Positions 1 to 12,548 of a DNA stretch of 64,000 nt are shown here, piece after piece. Numbering within the stretch: position 1 is the first letter of the stretch; each line of letters opens with the position of its first letter. The stretch covers positions 1-64,000 of the forward strand of contig JBAMJV010009110.1 of assembly GCA_037951105.1 (NCBI GenBank), given 5' to 3'. Under the pieces are notes generated by a model. That model did no database searches and was not told the DNA's origin. It saw only the letters and a program-made list of their open reading frames with translations. This DNA comes from Echinarachnius parma. Taxonomy: Eukaryota; Echinodermata; Echinoidea; Clypeasteroida; Echinarachniidae. Position numbers and translations under genes: made by a program.

Positions 1-2050
1 CCAAAGATCAGCTTTTTTATATTTGGTTTTGTTGAAGATAATTATGTTTGTATCGTAAACAGGAAAGGGGAAACATATTTGCTAATATATATTTTAGTTT
101 GTTTTAAAGTCAAACCGATATGGCAGGCTGTGAGGGGCTAGTGATACAACGTTTCGAGTTAAAATAAACAGTGGGCGGATCTTGGGTGTATTACCCCCCC
201 CCCCCCCCCCCCCCTTGGGGCTGGCAAGTGAAAATGTATCAGTGAAAAAAGTGGGAGAAAAAAATCACTTACGTGGGGTTCAAAATAGCAACAAAAAAAA
301 ATTCGCCGCTCATGGACGATTGCTCCGCATCGTCATTGGGTCAACCCCCCCCCCCCCACCTTAGCGAAAAGCTAGATCGCCCCTGATAAAGGACTGTCAG
401 TTTATAGGCAAAGTCGTTTGTTGTTTGGGGGGTGGCGGGTCGGGATATTTCCCATGGCCACCCTCCTTCCCACATTTGGATTTAATGATTGAATGATGGG
501 CTTTGTATTATCTGATGACCGATTTCATCTTTTCCTAAGAAGCCTGCATTGCCTTGTGGAATCCTAATTATGTCACAATGTCATACACCTGTAATAAGGT
601 CAAGGATTTACCAAGATAATTCAGCTCTCCTGTGTAAAATAAATGGATCTATTTTTTACACTCATGCAAGCTGCATGTGCAACAGCGTAAATGCCTGTAG
701 TGAAATGCAGATTGCCCTCATTTGAAGGTGTCATACATTGCATCCACACACCAAAACACTCCCCAATGCTATAGCAAAACACATGCATGCACTAGCTTTT
801 CCGGTAATTCGTTGTGAAGAAATGGGCATCATATAAATTCATGTGTGTAAAAGACCTATGATTGTAAAATTGAAACAATCATATCTTCGCCAATTATTTA
901 CCAATGTACTTGTTACGGAACAAAGCAATCAAAAGAAAGCTTGTGTCAAGGCTACCATTTTGATTTTACCGACACTGTTGCAGGGTTTTTTGATATAGCC
1001 GGTCCACACATACATACCTGGCGACTGTATAGACTCCATACTTGAATTATTCATAAGGCAATCTCTAACAGCATCCCTGATCCTGGACCACATGACCCAC
1101 TTCCGTGATAGGCCGTGCATGCAATATTGTCAGCATGTATGTTCTCTGGCAATTTGTAGATGTTTTCTGTCCTGGTTCTTTATGATGATATGTGGCTTAG
1201 GCTACATGGCTGCAAGAAACTATGTCATGGAGCATACTGGATGTTATGCATTGAACTTATTTTGTATACTTGATTGTCTGATAGCAGCCCCAGGTTCCAG
1301 TCCCGTTTCTAGTAGCCTCTTAATCCACTTCTTCCACTTCTGTGTTTTTTTTTTTTTTTCAAGGCAGAGAAAAGCTCTTCAAAAAGTGTGTCCATGATAT
1401 GTGTTTATTTTTATTATATCTACCCGTCTCTCTGGCCTTTTTTCTGCACTTATGCATGGTAGACAGTTTCATGGGCGTATACATATTATAATTATTAGGA
1501 AGCACTTTTTTCTCATTGGAGGCTGATGTCTATTGCCCCATATTTCCCTTTTACCGGCAAGCAATGAAAAAGAAAAAAAAAAAGGTTTGGCCTTCAAAGT
1601 TGATGCGTTGATGGCGCGAAATAATAAGTTTATTTAACCTGATTTTACTCAACTATGGGACGGTTTTGCCCCCCCCCCCCACCCAAACAAAAAAATTGAC
1701 GTTTATCGCCTTAAAATGTAATAATTTGCCCGAATATCTACCTTATTTTGCCCGAATATTACCTTTTTTTGCCCTGAATACTAACACGGATTTGCCCGAA
1801 TGTGAGGTGCTTTTGCCCGAATATGGTCGTTTTCAACTCTAGGGGGGGGGGGGGGGGGGGGGGGTGGGGGGGGGAGGAGGGGGTGGGGGGGGGGGGCATG
1901 CAGCCCCCTCAGCGCACGCCCGGCCTACGCCATGATAGAATGTAGATTGATCTAATCTGATGCGATCCTTGTTGGAACTATAACAATTTCCCTCATACAA
2001 TTGCAGGTTTAGTCACTGTTGAGATCCTACTGGTGGTTCACCTCGTAGGT
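1..2050. other. Intergenic, homopolymer-rich, no gene seen
   Basis: Contains poly-C runs near 192-214 and 344-358, poly-G blocks at about 1843-1896, and an irregular array of the word TTTGCCCGAATA (about 1725-1830, five copies). No exon-like sequence or transposon end could be supported. The poly-C/poly-G runs are places where assembly length is unreliable. Confidence 0.5.
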
Positions 2051-3040
2051 TCAGAGGTAGGACACATACGATCGTTCTAGAAGTTGAAAATGACCCCCTA
2101 TTTCTCAGGGTTTTCAAGTACATTTTTCAAGAAATTAGACAACTTTTTTTATTCGCAAAAACGAATACAAAGTGGCCTTTAAAAGATACCCTAATTTTGC
2201 ATTTCAGGGTATACTTTACAAAGACACTCTTTTTTACGATTTAAACTTCAAGTACACGAACAAAAAAAAAGGTAGGCCTATACTACCCTTGCGAAATGTT
2301 TTACATCTCGCGAACATCGTCGTGCATGAAAATAGGCCTTAATTGTAGCCATCACAAAAACATATCTAAATTTCAAATTTCGCGAACATCGTCTTAAAAA
2401 AGACCCTATGGAATTTTGCGTACATCGTCATGAAAAAAGGACCCTAGCTATTTGTCCATTTCCGCGTGCAAGTAAATATCGCGTTCACATGCGAAAAACA
2501 CCCCTTTTCACTCGAAATTGTGAACGATCCGGCCGTGTCCACGGCCAATGTGTAGTGACGTGACACCTCCACCGGGGAGATCCTCGAGGATCTTTCCACA
2601 GAAATAAAATAATAAATTTCTCAAGGTTTATCGCCATCTACGGTAGCGGGCAAGATTGGACAGGCGCGGCACTTTTTGGACAAGGGAATTCCCCCGGCCC
2701 CCAGCTAGCTCCGGATCCGGCGGCCGCGCCCGCGCGCGCGCGCGCGCGGTCGATCGTAGTTACGTTACTTTACAGAGCTAGCTATCTAGCTAGCTAGATA
2801 AGCTAAGATAAAAATATACAACATGATGATGACGGCGCCTGGTGGTTAGGTTACCAATTATTGTACTCGACTAGACTAGCGTGACTAGTAGAACAATACT
2901 AGCTGGTAGCTAGACCAATTGTGCTTTTCAGTTTTAAAATTGTCTTTCTGATCTGGATGGCGAGGTTATGACGTGATCGTGAATACGTGAGTATATTTTT
3001 ATATCCCCAATCTCTAAGTCTAGTTACCAAGGCAAAGGCA
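2051..3040. other. Upstream non-coding stretch with one dispersed repeat
   Basis: No coding signal. The segment about 2240-2340 (including actacccttgcgaaatg and catctcgcgaacatcg) recurs inverted at about 22160-22257, inside a foldback element, so it is a dispersed repeat. A (CG)n run lies at about 2727-2750. Confidence 0.5.
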
Positions 3041-3050
3041 AAGCGACAGC

Positions 3051-3697
3051 TAACTCAAGTGAACGCTACCGCGGAGCGGTAGCGTTCAAGGTCGGGCTCA
3101 TAGTGCCCCCGAATTTATGCGCTAATGTGCACAATAAGTGTGCTTAAAATTATAGATATGATACGGTACTTACCACCGTGTAGATGATACATATGTTATG
3201 CAACTATGGGGTGGATCAGAATGATGATTTTTCGCTCCATTCCGCATCAAAATGAGTGAGTTATGCACCTCCTCGACTTCTATGATCTATCTGTGTTGTA
3301 TCGCGACTTAGGAACGAGCGCGATGATCATGATCAGTGCAGGCGAACGGCCGCGCGGGTACGGTCTCCATTCATGTACCGCGCCCGCCGAATAGATGGCA
3401 GATCTGACTCGCGCGTTTAGTGGTCGTACGGTAATCGATCGTTCAGAAGTCGCGATACAACACAGATAGAAGTCGATGATGTGCATAAATCACTCATTTT
3501 GATGCGGAATGGAGCGAAAAATCATCATTCTGATCCACCCCATAGTTGCATAACATATGTATCATCTACACGGTGGTAAGTACCGTATCATATCTATAAT
3601 TTCAAGCACACTTATTGTGCACATTAGCGCATAAATTCGGGGGCACTATGAGCCCGACCTTGAACGCTACCGCTCCGCGGTAGCGTTCACTTGAGAT
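3051..3697. mobile_element. Foldback DNA transposon (Mutator-like), about 9-10 bp target duplication
   Basis: Arms of about 250 bp (3051-3309 and 3447-3697) are near-perfect inverted repeats around a 137-bp loop. The outer end is itself a small palindrome (GAACGCTACC...GGTAGCGTTC). The direct repeat AAGCGACAGC flanks the element at 3041-3050 and 3698-3707. Long inverted repeats with a 9-10 bp duplication suit a non-autonomous Mutator-like foldback element. No transposase is present; the open frame in the loop is not a gene. Confidence 0.8.
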
Positions 3698-3707
3698 AAG
3701 CGACAGC

Positions 3708-4379
3708 GTGCCCACATCATATCTGGGTCAGATTTTTGAAATATGCACTTTTGGCCATTTCCACACATAGGTCAATTAGCATTGGTTATACGTATGATTG
3801 AGTAACCCCCGCATCGGCACACTAACACATTTCCGACAGTTTAAGACTTAAAAATTGTACACATTTCTTGAAATTGTACTCACAGTCACACATTGAGAAA
3901 ATAGTGCAGATTCCGATGCGATGATCAGATTTGCGATGTATTAATTATATTTTGAGATAGTGCCTTCGAACGCGCGCGTGGTTTTTTGGCTTCACAAGTT
4001 CGAAGTGTTTTTAATACCGGCACCCCCTCAACTCTCGTTGACAATGCACGCAACTCCAAATTTCTTGTGCGATGCTAATTTTATTGGCATCATTTCACAA
4101 ATTTACTCGTAGCGGACGATCTACGCATTATTTCTCCTCAAAATTTCGACCAGTTTAGTTTTTAAGGGTAGCGCGCATCATCACATGCGCGATTTTTCAC
4201 AACACGCGCAAAAACAAATATTACGCGGTGTGCCGATATTAAAAACAGTGCCGATGTGTAGTACACCTACCATACTCCATATTTGACAACATGTTCAAGC
4301 CCGTCCAAGAAGTTTGTGTTGTTATTTGGGTCTTGAACATGTTTGTTCATGTAAATTTCTAATAATTAATAAAGTTAAA
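3708..4379. other. Non-coding spacer
   Basis: Lies between two transposons. I see no exon, repeat array or terminal inverted repeat I can support here. Confidence 0.4.
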
Positions 4380-4387
4380 CTACTATG

Positions 4388-4498
4388 TAGTGCTGTAACC
4401 GATCATCGCATCGGCATGCCGATCACGATCCGATCATACATGATCGGACCGTTTTTGCCGATTTCTGATCATTCAGAAAAAATCGGAAGATCGGATCG

Positions 4499-4532
<34 letters not shown>

Positions 4533-5063
4533 GTTTTTTTTTCTTTGGAAAATGATCCCAAAAAACATATTTTGGGAATATAAATGAATACCAAAGCAAC
4601 ATATATCCATATTAATAAGCCCAAGGTAATCTTGTATGGGTATGCTTTCATTTAAAACTGATTACCTCTCCTTTTACAAAATTATTCGCGCCGATTTTGA
4701 GCTTAGTCCCATGTGTTTCTGAAAGGTTACGCAAATTAATCACATGGGACTAAGCTCAAAATCGGCGTGAGTAATTTTGTAAAAGAAGAGGTAATCAGTT
4801 TGAAATGAAAGCATACCCGTACAAGATTACCTTGGGCTTATTAATATGGATATATGTTGCTTTGGTATTCATTTATATTCCCAAAATGTGTTTTTGGGGG
4901 ATCATTTTCCAAACGATTTTTTTTTTTAAATTTATTTATTATTTTTTTTAATTTTTTTTTTTAGCCGATCATCCGATCCCGATCATCGATCCGATTTCGA
5001 AGATCGATACATTTTTGCCGATCCGATCAAACGATCCGATCATCAAGGTCAGTTACAGCACTA
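4388..5063. mobile_element. hAT-like non-autonomous element, copy 1
   Basis: Terminal inverted repeats TAGTGCTGTAAC...GTTACAGCACTA are followed by imperfect GATCGG-rich subterminal sequence. The 8-bp target duplication CTACTATG lies at 4380-4387 and 5064-5071, the length typical of hAT. The interior is a nested foldback around CCCATGTG (about 4600-4890). No transposase reading frame. A second copy is at 11531-12178 in opposite orientation. Confidence 0.85.
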
Positions 5064-5071
5064 CTACTATG

Positions 5072-5534
5072 TCTATGCTTACCAAATATGCTGTTTTTGT
5101 TGTGGTTTGGATTCCGTATTGTAGCATTTGAGCTCCTTTTCTCTGGAAAGAATGATACTTTGCTGCAGTGCTGCCAGCGTTTTCGCCAGGAAAAAATTTA
5201 CCCGTGGCGCAAAACCACAAACATATATGTCGGAAAAATTACCCGTGGCGCATGTATTGCTGCTCTTCAAGCACGGGATGCCGCGCCGCAGGGGTAGGAG
5301 TAGGGCCGGGAGTCATCAGATATCGCCCAATTTCCCGTTGCCCGACTTTTCAATGTGAAATTTGCAACATCGGAAATGAAAAAAAAAATTTAGAAAATTG
5401 CCCAATGTTAGTGTAAAATTACATATTTTACCATATGAGTGGTTATTTTTAGCAAAATTATCGACTTGTTTGACAAATTGATCGACGCAAATTGAACATG
5501 TGCATCGAAAAAAAAACCTACGGAACACACACTA
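5072..5534. other. Non-coding spacer with GTGGCGCA tandem words
   Basis: The phrase TTACCCGTGGCGCA occurs twice (about 5197-5255), echoing a similar small tandem at 10800-10870. No gene. Confidence 0.4.
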
Positions 5535-5724
5535 GAAGGTCTGCCAGAGTTTCGGCAGGCCCCGCGCTGCGAGAGAGGTAGCTAGCTATAGTGCGCCAAC
5601 TGCCTTGTAAGTTGCACTTGTAAAAAGTGCCGAAAAGGAACGAAAATGCAAGATTATTACGATCGCACCTATTCTAGACTATCTATTATTTTACTTACAT
5701 GTTTGCAAGGCTTTTAAAACAAAT
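5535..5724. repeat. Left part of an old segment duplicated (inverted) at 25497-26395
   Basis: Sequence from about 5535 (ggtctgccagag...) to AAAT at 5721-5724 matches the reverse complement of about 26200-26395. The match resumes after the 5725-8658 insertion at 8659, stops again at the 9319-10677 insertion, and resumes to about 10760. So this is one ancestral segment interrupted twice. Confidence 0.75.
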
Positions 5725-8658
5725 GGGTCAATCCACGTCAAATCACCCAATTTTCAGAGAAATGTTCACCCGACCCCCTTCAATTTTGTTAAAATTCGCA
5801 CCAAATGTTCCCCCAAGTGTCTCACGGAAAATTCTGAAATATTTTGCCCCAAGGTCAAACGGTTGCTAAGATACGGCCTCACCTAGCAACCAATGCGCGA
5901 TTCTTAAAAGGTGTTATAAAAAAATCAGCCATTTTCAACTGCCCCTCACAGCTAAAGTGAATGAGGGAGCAAGCTAAATTTTTGTAAGTTGAAAGAACTT
6001 TATTATCTGTAAAAGTAAAAAAAAAAAAAATCTGTTTCGCGTACGAGGTCATCAAAAATGACCTTAAGTCGTAAAATTTAAATTTTCGGACAGTGTTTAG
6101 GGGTCAATAAAATAAATATGACAACAAATAAAGCAAAAGTAAGAATGTAAATCAATTTAAAACAACTTTCTCTAAAAGCACACAAAAAATCAGCACAAAA
6201 AATGGTTCCGTTTTCGTGTAGGGCGCCCTCAAAGTCTGAACATATCAGAAATCAGCAAAGTTGAAGGTCAAAGTTCACCTTTAGTCCAACCTAGTAGAAG
6301 CATGAAAATTGGTGGAATGATAGACATTCATCTATATTTTAGGGTACCACCAGCGAAAATTTGCTTCCGAAATGTTATCTAGCTTAAAAACGCACACGAA
6401 AATGAGGTTAAACACTGTTACGCAACCATTTATTGCCCTTAAGTGGTTTTCAGGGGTTTTTGAAATCTTCTGTGAAAAAAACTAATCATGCTGCTAGGCT
6501 CATTTTAGCATGTCTGGTAGTCCTTAATGGGTACTTCAGGAAAATGCATACATTGGGTAGGTTTTCTTAGAGGATTGACCTAAAAAATGCATCTGAAAAT
6601 GGTTAGAAAACACGTTTTTTACAATTATTGTCAATTTTCTGGTGACGTGCCTGTGTTTACAGGCACTTTCAAACTTCAATATTTGTAAGATGGAAAGTGA
6701 CATAAAGCTCATATCTTCTAATCTGGTAGACATTCATCTATATTTTAGGGAACTATCAGTGAAATTTTGCCTCCGAAATGTTATCTAGTAGAAAAAATGC
6801 TCACAAAAATGGGGTCAAACACCATTACGCTACCATTACGCTACCATTTATTGCCCTCAAGTGGTTTTCAGAGGATTTTGAAAGCGTCTCTGAAAAAAAG
6901 TATTAATGCTGCTAAGCTCATTTTGGCATGTCTGGTAGTCCTTCATGGGTACTTCAAGAAAATGCATATTATGTTGGGTAGGTCTTTGTACAGCATTGAC
7001 CTTGAAAATGCATTTGAAAATGGTTAAAAACACGTTTTTTTACAATTGGTCTATTTTCTGGTAACGTGCATGTTTTTACAGGCACTTTCAAACTTCAATA
7101 TTTTTGAGATGGAAAATGGTTCATAGCTCATATCTTCAAATCTGTTAGACATCCATCTATATTTTAGTGAACAACTAGTAACATTTTGCTTCCGAAAGGT
7201 TATCTAGCATAAAAACGCACACGAAAATGAGGTTAAACACTGTTACGCAACCCTTTATTGCCCTGAAGTGGTTTTCGGGGTTTTTTGAAAGCTTCTGTGA
7301 AAAAAACTAGACATGCTGCTAGGCTCAATTTAGCATGTCTGGTAGTCCTTCATGGGTACTTCAAGAAAATGCATACATTGGGTAGGTTGCCTACAGCATT
7401 GACTGTAAAAATGCATCTGAAAATGGCTAAAAAACACGTTTTTTACAATTATTTGTCTATTTTCTTGTAAAAAACGTTTTTTAATCATTTTCAGATGCAT
7501 TTGTTTGGTCAATGCTTTATGAAACCTACCCAATGTATGCATTTTCTTGAAGTACCCATGAAGGACTACCAGACATGCTAAAATGAGCCTAGCAGCATGT
7601 CTATTTTTGTTCACAGAAGCTTTCAAAAACCCCTGAAAACCACTTCAGGGCAATAAAGGGTTGCGTAACAGTGTTTAACCTCATTTTCGTGTGCGTTTTT
7701 ATGCTAGATAACATTTCGGAAGCAAAATGTTACTAGTTGTTCACTAAAATATAGATGGATGTCTAACAGATTTGAAGATATGAGCTATGAACCATTTTCC
7801 ATCTCAAAAATATTGAAGTTTGAAAGTGCCTGTAAAAACATGCACCTTACCAGAAAATAGACCAATTGTAAAAAAACGTGTTTTTAACCATTTTCAAATG
7901 CATTTTCAAGGTCAATGCTCTACAAAGACCTACCCTTATATGCATTTTCTTGAAGTACCCATGAAGGACTACCAGACATGCCAAAATGAGCTTAGCAGCC
8001 TTAATACTTTTTTTCAGAGACGCTTTCCAAATCCTCTGAAAACCACTTGAGGGCAATAAATGGTAGCGTAATGGTAGCGTAATGGTGTTTGACCCTATTT
8101 TTGTGAGCATTTTTCTACTAGATAACATTTCGGGAGCAAAATTTCACTGATAGTTCCCTAAAATATACATGAATGTCTACCAGATTAGAAGATATGAGCT
8201 TTATGTCACTTTCCATCTTACAAATATTGAAGTTTGAAAGTGCCTGTAAATACAGGCACGTCACCAGAAAATTGACAATAATTGTAAAAAACGTGTTTTC
8301 TAACCATTTTCAGATGCATTTTTTAGGTCAATCCTCTAAGAAAATGAAATTTCGTAGCAGATTTTTTTTTTTTTTAACTTTTACAGATAATAAAGTTCTT
8401 TCAACTTACAAAAATTTAGCTTGCTCCCTCATTCACTTTAGCTGTGAGGGGCAGTTGAAAATGGCTGATTTTTTATAACACCTTTTAAGAATCGCGCATT
8501 GGTTGCTAGGTGAGGCTGTATCTTAGCAACCGTTTGACCTTGGGGCAAAATATTTCAGAATTTTCCGTGAGACACTTGGGGGAACATTTGGTGCGAATTT
8601 TAGCAAATTTGAAGGGGGTCGGGTGAACACCACTGGTTGATTTGACGTGGATTGACCC
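5725..8658. mobile_element. 2.9-kb palindromic transposon with internal 412-bp tandem repeats
   Basis: Ends GGGTCAATCCACGTCAAATC and its complement; 4-bp target duplication AAAT at 5721-5724 and 8659-8662. The unfilled site, with one AAAT, is visible in the inverted paralogue at 26199-26202. The element is one large hairpin centred near 7460. Each arm carries tandem units of about 412 bp (for example the phrase ctggtagtcctt at about 6511, 6927 and 7335 on the left). The left arm has about 500 bp (roughly 6045-6565) that is absent from the right arm. Apparent reading frames here are shadows of the tandem repeats. No transposase seen. Confidence 0.85.
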
Positions 8659-9318
8659 AAATACGAGAACAATTACCTGCAAAACGGCACAAAAATGCAC
8701 TGATAATCTCGATATAATTTTCTAACTCGCTCGGACGACGGACCAGATGAACTGAACCTAGCACACTTTTGTTGCCAATTTGTGAACGGGCCCGCGTAGA
8801 CTACACTACACGTTATATGATATCGCTGCCCAGAAATTGGCAACGATCGCAAACGATCTGATTTTCTGCTATGTTCAATCGCTTACTGAAATTCTCGCTC
8901 GCGTAACAAGCGCTTGAGTGAATGTTTTACTTCGGAAAAAGTAATATTTTGCTAAAAACTGAGGTAATACTGAATATTCTGTAACTATATTTCCGTAAAT
9001 ATTGTTTCATAAATCCAGCAAAGTATCGATACTTGTCATTTTATTGCCGTATAAAAAGATGAATTTGAGCGCGAAACACTGCATTTTTGCAGACCGCTGT
9101 ATGAGATTCGATCGGATGAGGCGCAGCAGCGGTCCAACTGCCTGTGCTGGCCTGGCTGCCGCGCCCGCGGACGGCCGCCCGGACGGACGACCGGACGGAC
9201 GACCGCGCGGGCGAGGGTTGGGTGTACGGTGCGTGTTTCTAAAATTATATCGGAGATTTCCTCGTCTCCTCGAAGCGATTTAAGAGCGAGGATGCGCCTT
9301 TATTTGGCAATAATATTT
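8659..9318. repeat. Middle part of the inverted duplicated segment
   Basis: Diverged reverse-complement match to about 25600-26195 (for example GCATTTTTGCAG versus the 25780 region, and the locus ATTTTGCTAAAACTGAGGTAA). GC-rich block 9110-9230 carries a GGACGGACGACC tandem. No coding exon supported. Confidence 0.65.
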
Positions 9319-10677
9319 GGGCTATTCCACGTCACTCACGTTACGTTTGCTCCAAAATCACAACATGTTTCACACTCCAGTTCTTTTTAAAAAGAAGCTG
9401 TCACCCCAATTTTGTTTTCATGACATACCACTAGGGCAAACACATATGCAAAGGGTAGTAAATGATTCAACACTTTGTCCGATATTTTTTTAGAGGAGGT
9501 TTTAATGAGCGTCACTCACGTTACGCGTTTTGCCCCCTGTAAATTTTCAATGAACTTTGCATGAAACACAAGCTAAAACTATAAGACTTCAGAGCAAATT
9601 ATGTTGATGCAACTTTCTATTACTTCCCAAGAACATATTAATACTGTTTAAAGTTAGCCTCTTTCATTCATTTTTTAAAGAACGGACAGTAAACAAAAAA
9701 TGGACCGTCACTCACGTTACGTCACTCACGTTACAAAATGAAAGTGCCATAGCTATAACATGGGGTTTTATGATATTACATGCAAATTTAATTCTTTTGC
9801 AAAGAATCGTGTTAAAAGCCTAAATTAATGATATTCAGGGGAATTCACAACCTCTAGCTATAATTATTTGGCCAAATTTGCATGTTTGTATAAATAGCAA
9901 TATTAATGTACACACGGCTATGTACTGTCACTCACGTTACAGTGTTATAGCATGGGTTTTCATGATATTACATTCAAATTTTAATTTTTTTGCAAATAAT
10001 CGCGTTAAAAGCCTAAATTAAGGATCTTTAGAGGAATTCACTACTTTTGGGTGTGATTATTTATCCAAAAATTGTACTTTTCATAACGAGCAGTACTAAA
10101 TTGCACTTGAAATATTGTCACTCACGTTACATCGTCACTCACGTTACAGTTTTCACGCTGATAATACGTGATGTTCCCAGTCAATACAAACCTTATAATT
10201 TTTGGAGGATATCTAGGCCTGGTAGTAGGAGGAAAATTTAGTTCGGCCCCATTCACTCTCATTTAACAAAATAAATAGAAAGAAAATTGTACTTTTTTCG
10301 TCACTCACGTTACATTCCACATGTCCTGTGTTATGGAAAATATTGTCGAAAAAAAAAATCATCTGATAAGCCCACAAATCACTATCATTCAGAAAGTTAG
10401 ACACATAGTCAAACAAATAAAGTCAGAATTAATAAGTTTTTCTTGGAAATAAGTTGATAATATGCCCTTGATTATTTGGCAATAACATTTTTCAGAAATT
10501 TGATGAACAACCAATTTGAGCAACAAAAGTGGAGCCATTTTCCTTAAAATTATCAAAAGACCACAATATTTTGGATTTTGACACTTCAGGTTATATATTT
10601 TGAAGTAACAATAACAAAAATTTGCAAAGACACATTTGAAATTTCATCATTTTGGCCATACCTCCGTGGAATAGCCC
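9319..10677. mobile_element. GGG-ended transposon carrying eight copies of GTCACTCACGTTAC
   Basis: 13-bp perfect terminal inverted repeat GGGCTATTCCACG; target duplication ATTT at 9315-9318 and 10678-10681. The inverted paralogue has the empty site with a single ATTT/AAAT at 25577-25580, which proves the insertion. Eight exact copies of GTCACTCACGTTAC, all in the same orientation, start at 9331, 9511, 9707, 9721, 9927, 10117, 10134 and 10300. The first copy abuts the left terminal repeat. No transposase is encoded. The repeated word probably serves as a protein-binding site (inference). Confidence 0.85.
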
Positions 10678-11522
10678 ATTTGTTGTATTTGTGGAGACAA
10701 ATAATCAAATAGGAATTATGAAAATGGTGTCTGCAAATATGGGGAAATTGTCATGAATTTATTGATTTTACACATGGCGGTATTATCTCATCAAAATTTT
10801 CGGGTGGCGCAAGTTTGAAGAATAAATTTACGCGTGGCGCATGTTTGAAGAATAAATTTACGCGTGGCGGCACCGCCACGCGAAAACGGCCTGGCGAGAA
10901 CGTTGAGTGCTGCACACCCTGAAACGTAGTCCGCATGTACACAAAGTATGAACCCTGATGAAGGGCCTATTTGCTCAAAATACAAATTTGCTAAATAGTC
11001 TCAATTTAAGACTAGGAATAGTTTACATTCAGATTTTATTAATTTGAGTCTGATCATCATCGTTCATATTTGTATCATTTCAAGTTTTGATGAATTTGAT
11101 CACACTTGACTTAATGAAATCGGAAGGTAAACTATTCAAATTCTTAAAAGGAGACTCTTTAGTAAACGTGTATTTTGAGTAAAGACGCCCTTCATATATC
11201 GATTATTACGTCCGAAGCGTGCACGCCCACCCCGCGCTATAAAATCCCATCGCAAAGAAGATCGGTCTGTCATAGAATAACACGTGTTTCGTCGCGGCGG
11301 TGCGCCGCGGCTAGGGAGGCAGGCGGCGAAGCGAACACTCCGGGATCGAGAGCGCAAACGGACGCGTCTGAATACTTATAAATGCAGCTCTATGGCACTA
11401 GTATTCAAGAAGAGCTTCCTGCGCGATTTTTTGTCGGTAGATGGCATCAGCTAGGTATGTCGATGCTAACGAACTTTCCTATATGTTGCGTGTAAATGGT
11501 CCAGTTGCTGGACCAATTTACT
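10678..11522. other. End of duplicated segment, then non-coding spacer
   Basis: 10678-10760 continues the match to 25500-25570. A short tandem (unit about 30 bp, GGTGGCGCA plus GTTTGAAGAATAAATTTACGC) is at about 10803-10870. The GC-rich stretch at 11210-11370 has no supported exon. Confidence 0.5.
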
Positions 11523-11530
11523 AGAAGATG

Positions 11531-12031
11531 TAGTGCTGTAACTGACCTTGATGATCGGATCGTTTGATCGGATCGGCAAAATTTTTTTGGTCTTCGAAAT
11601 CGGATCGATGATCGGGATCGGATGATCGGCTATACAAATTTTTTTTTTTCTTTGGAAAATGATCCCCAAAAAACACAATTTGGAAATATAAATGAATACC
11701 AAAGCAACATATATCCATATTAATAAGCCCAAGGTAATCTTGTACGGGTATGCTTTCATTTCAAACTGATTACCTCTTCTTTTACAAAATTACTCACGCC
11801 GATTTTGAGCTTAGTCCCATGTGATTAATTTGGCGTAACCTTTCAGAAACACATGGGACTAAGCTCAAAATCGGCGCGAATAGTTTTGTAAAAGGAGAGG
11901 TAATCAGTTTTAAATGAAAGCATACCCATACAAGATTACCTTGGGCTTATTAATATGGATATATGTTGCTTTGGTATTCATTTATATTCCCAAAATATGT
12001 TTTTTGGGATCATTTTCCAAAGAAAAAAAAA

Positions 12032-12067
<36 letters not shown>

Positions 12068-12178
12068 CGATCCGATCTTCCGATTTTTTCTGCATGATCG
12101 GAAATCGGCAAAAACGGTCCGATCATGTATGATCGGATCGTGATCGGCATGCCGATCCGATGATCGGTTACAGCACTA
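11531..12178. mobile_element. hAT-like non-autonomous element, copy 2 (inverted)
   Basis: Same family as 4388-5063 but reverse orientation: ends TAGTGCTGTAACTGACC and GGTTACAGCACTA. Flanks AGAAGATG (11523-11530) and AGTAGATG (12179-12186) differ at one base, an 8-bp target duplication that has begun to decay. Internal foldback conserved. Confidence 0.82.
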
Positions 12179-12186
12179 AGTAGATG

Positions 12187-12548
12187 TGGCCATTTCCAGA
12201 CCTTGAGCGCTTCTATAATTTGCTGTGTCTCGCCATTAACTCCGATATACCTGGTCTCATATTAAATAGTATTATTAAGGCTTTCAGAAAATATATAGTT
12301 CATTTTAAACATTCGGTTTCATGCCACAGGACCTCAAACTCAAAGGTGGAAAAATAGAATAAATTGTCATTTTCCACAAAATAATGAATTTTTAAACCTG
12401 ATTAAAAAAAATATGAATCAACTTTAAAGGCATTAATGTCTATATTCTCTATCTTACATTTCTGGAGCATGTATCACATAAGAATTGGCGGAAGAGCGGC
12501 ATTGATATGATCTCAGGGTACATTTCAATAGGAAAGGCCATGATAAGT
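12187..12548. other. Non-coding spacer
   Basis: AT-rich, no repeat end or exon seen. Confidence 0.35.

Noticed and set aside
7285..8128. Several related 60-100-codon frames on both strands
   Set aside because: They are the same 412-bp tandem unit of the palindromic element read repeatedly; no start context or domain.
9331..10313. CRISPR-like array of a 14-bp repeat
   Set aside because: Spacing is irregular (0 to about 200 bp), the sequence is eukaryotic, and the words lie inside an element with terminal inverted repeats and target duplication.
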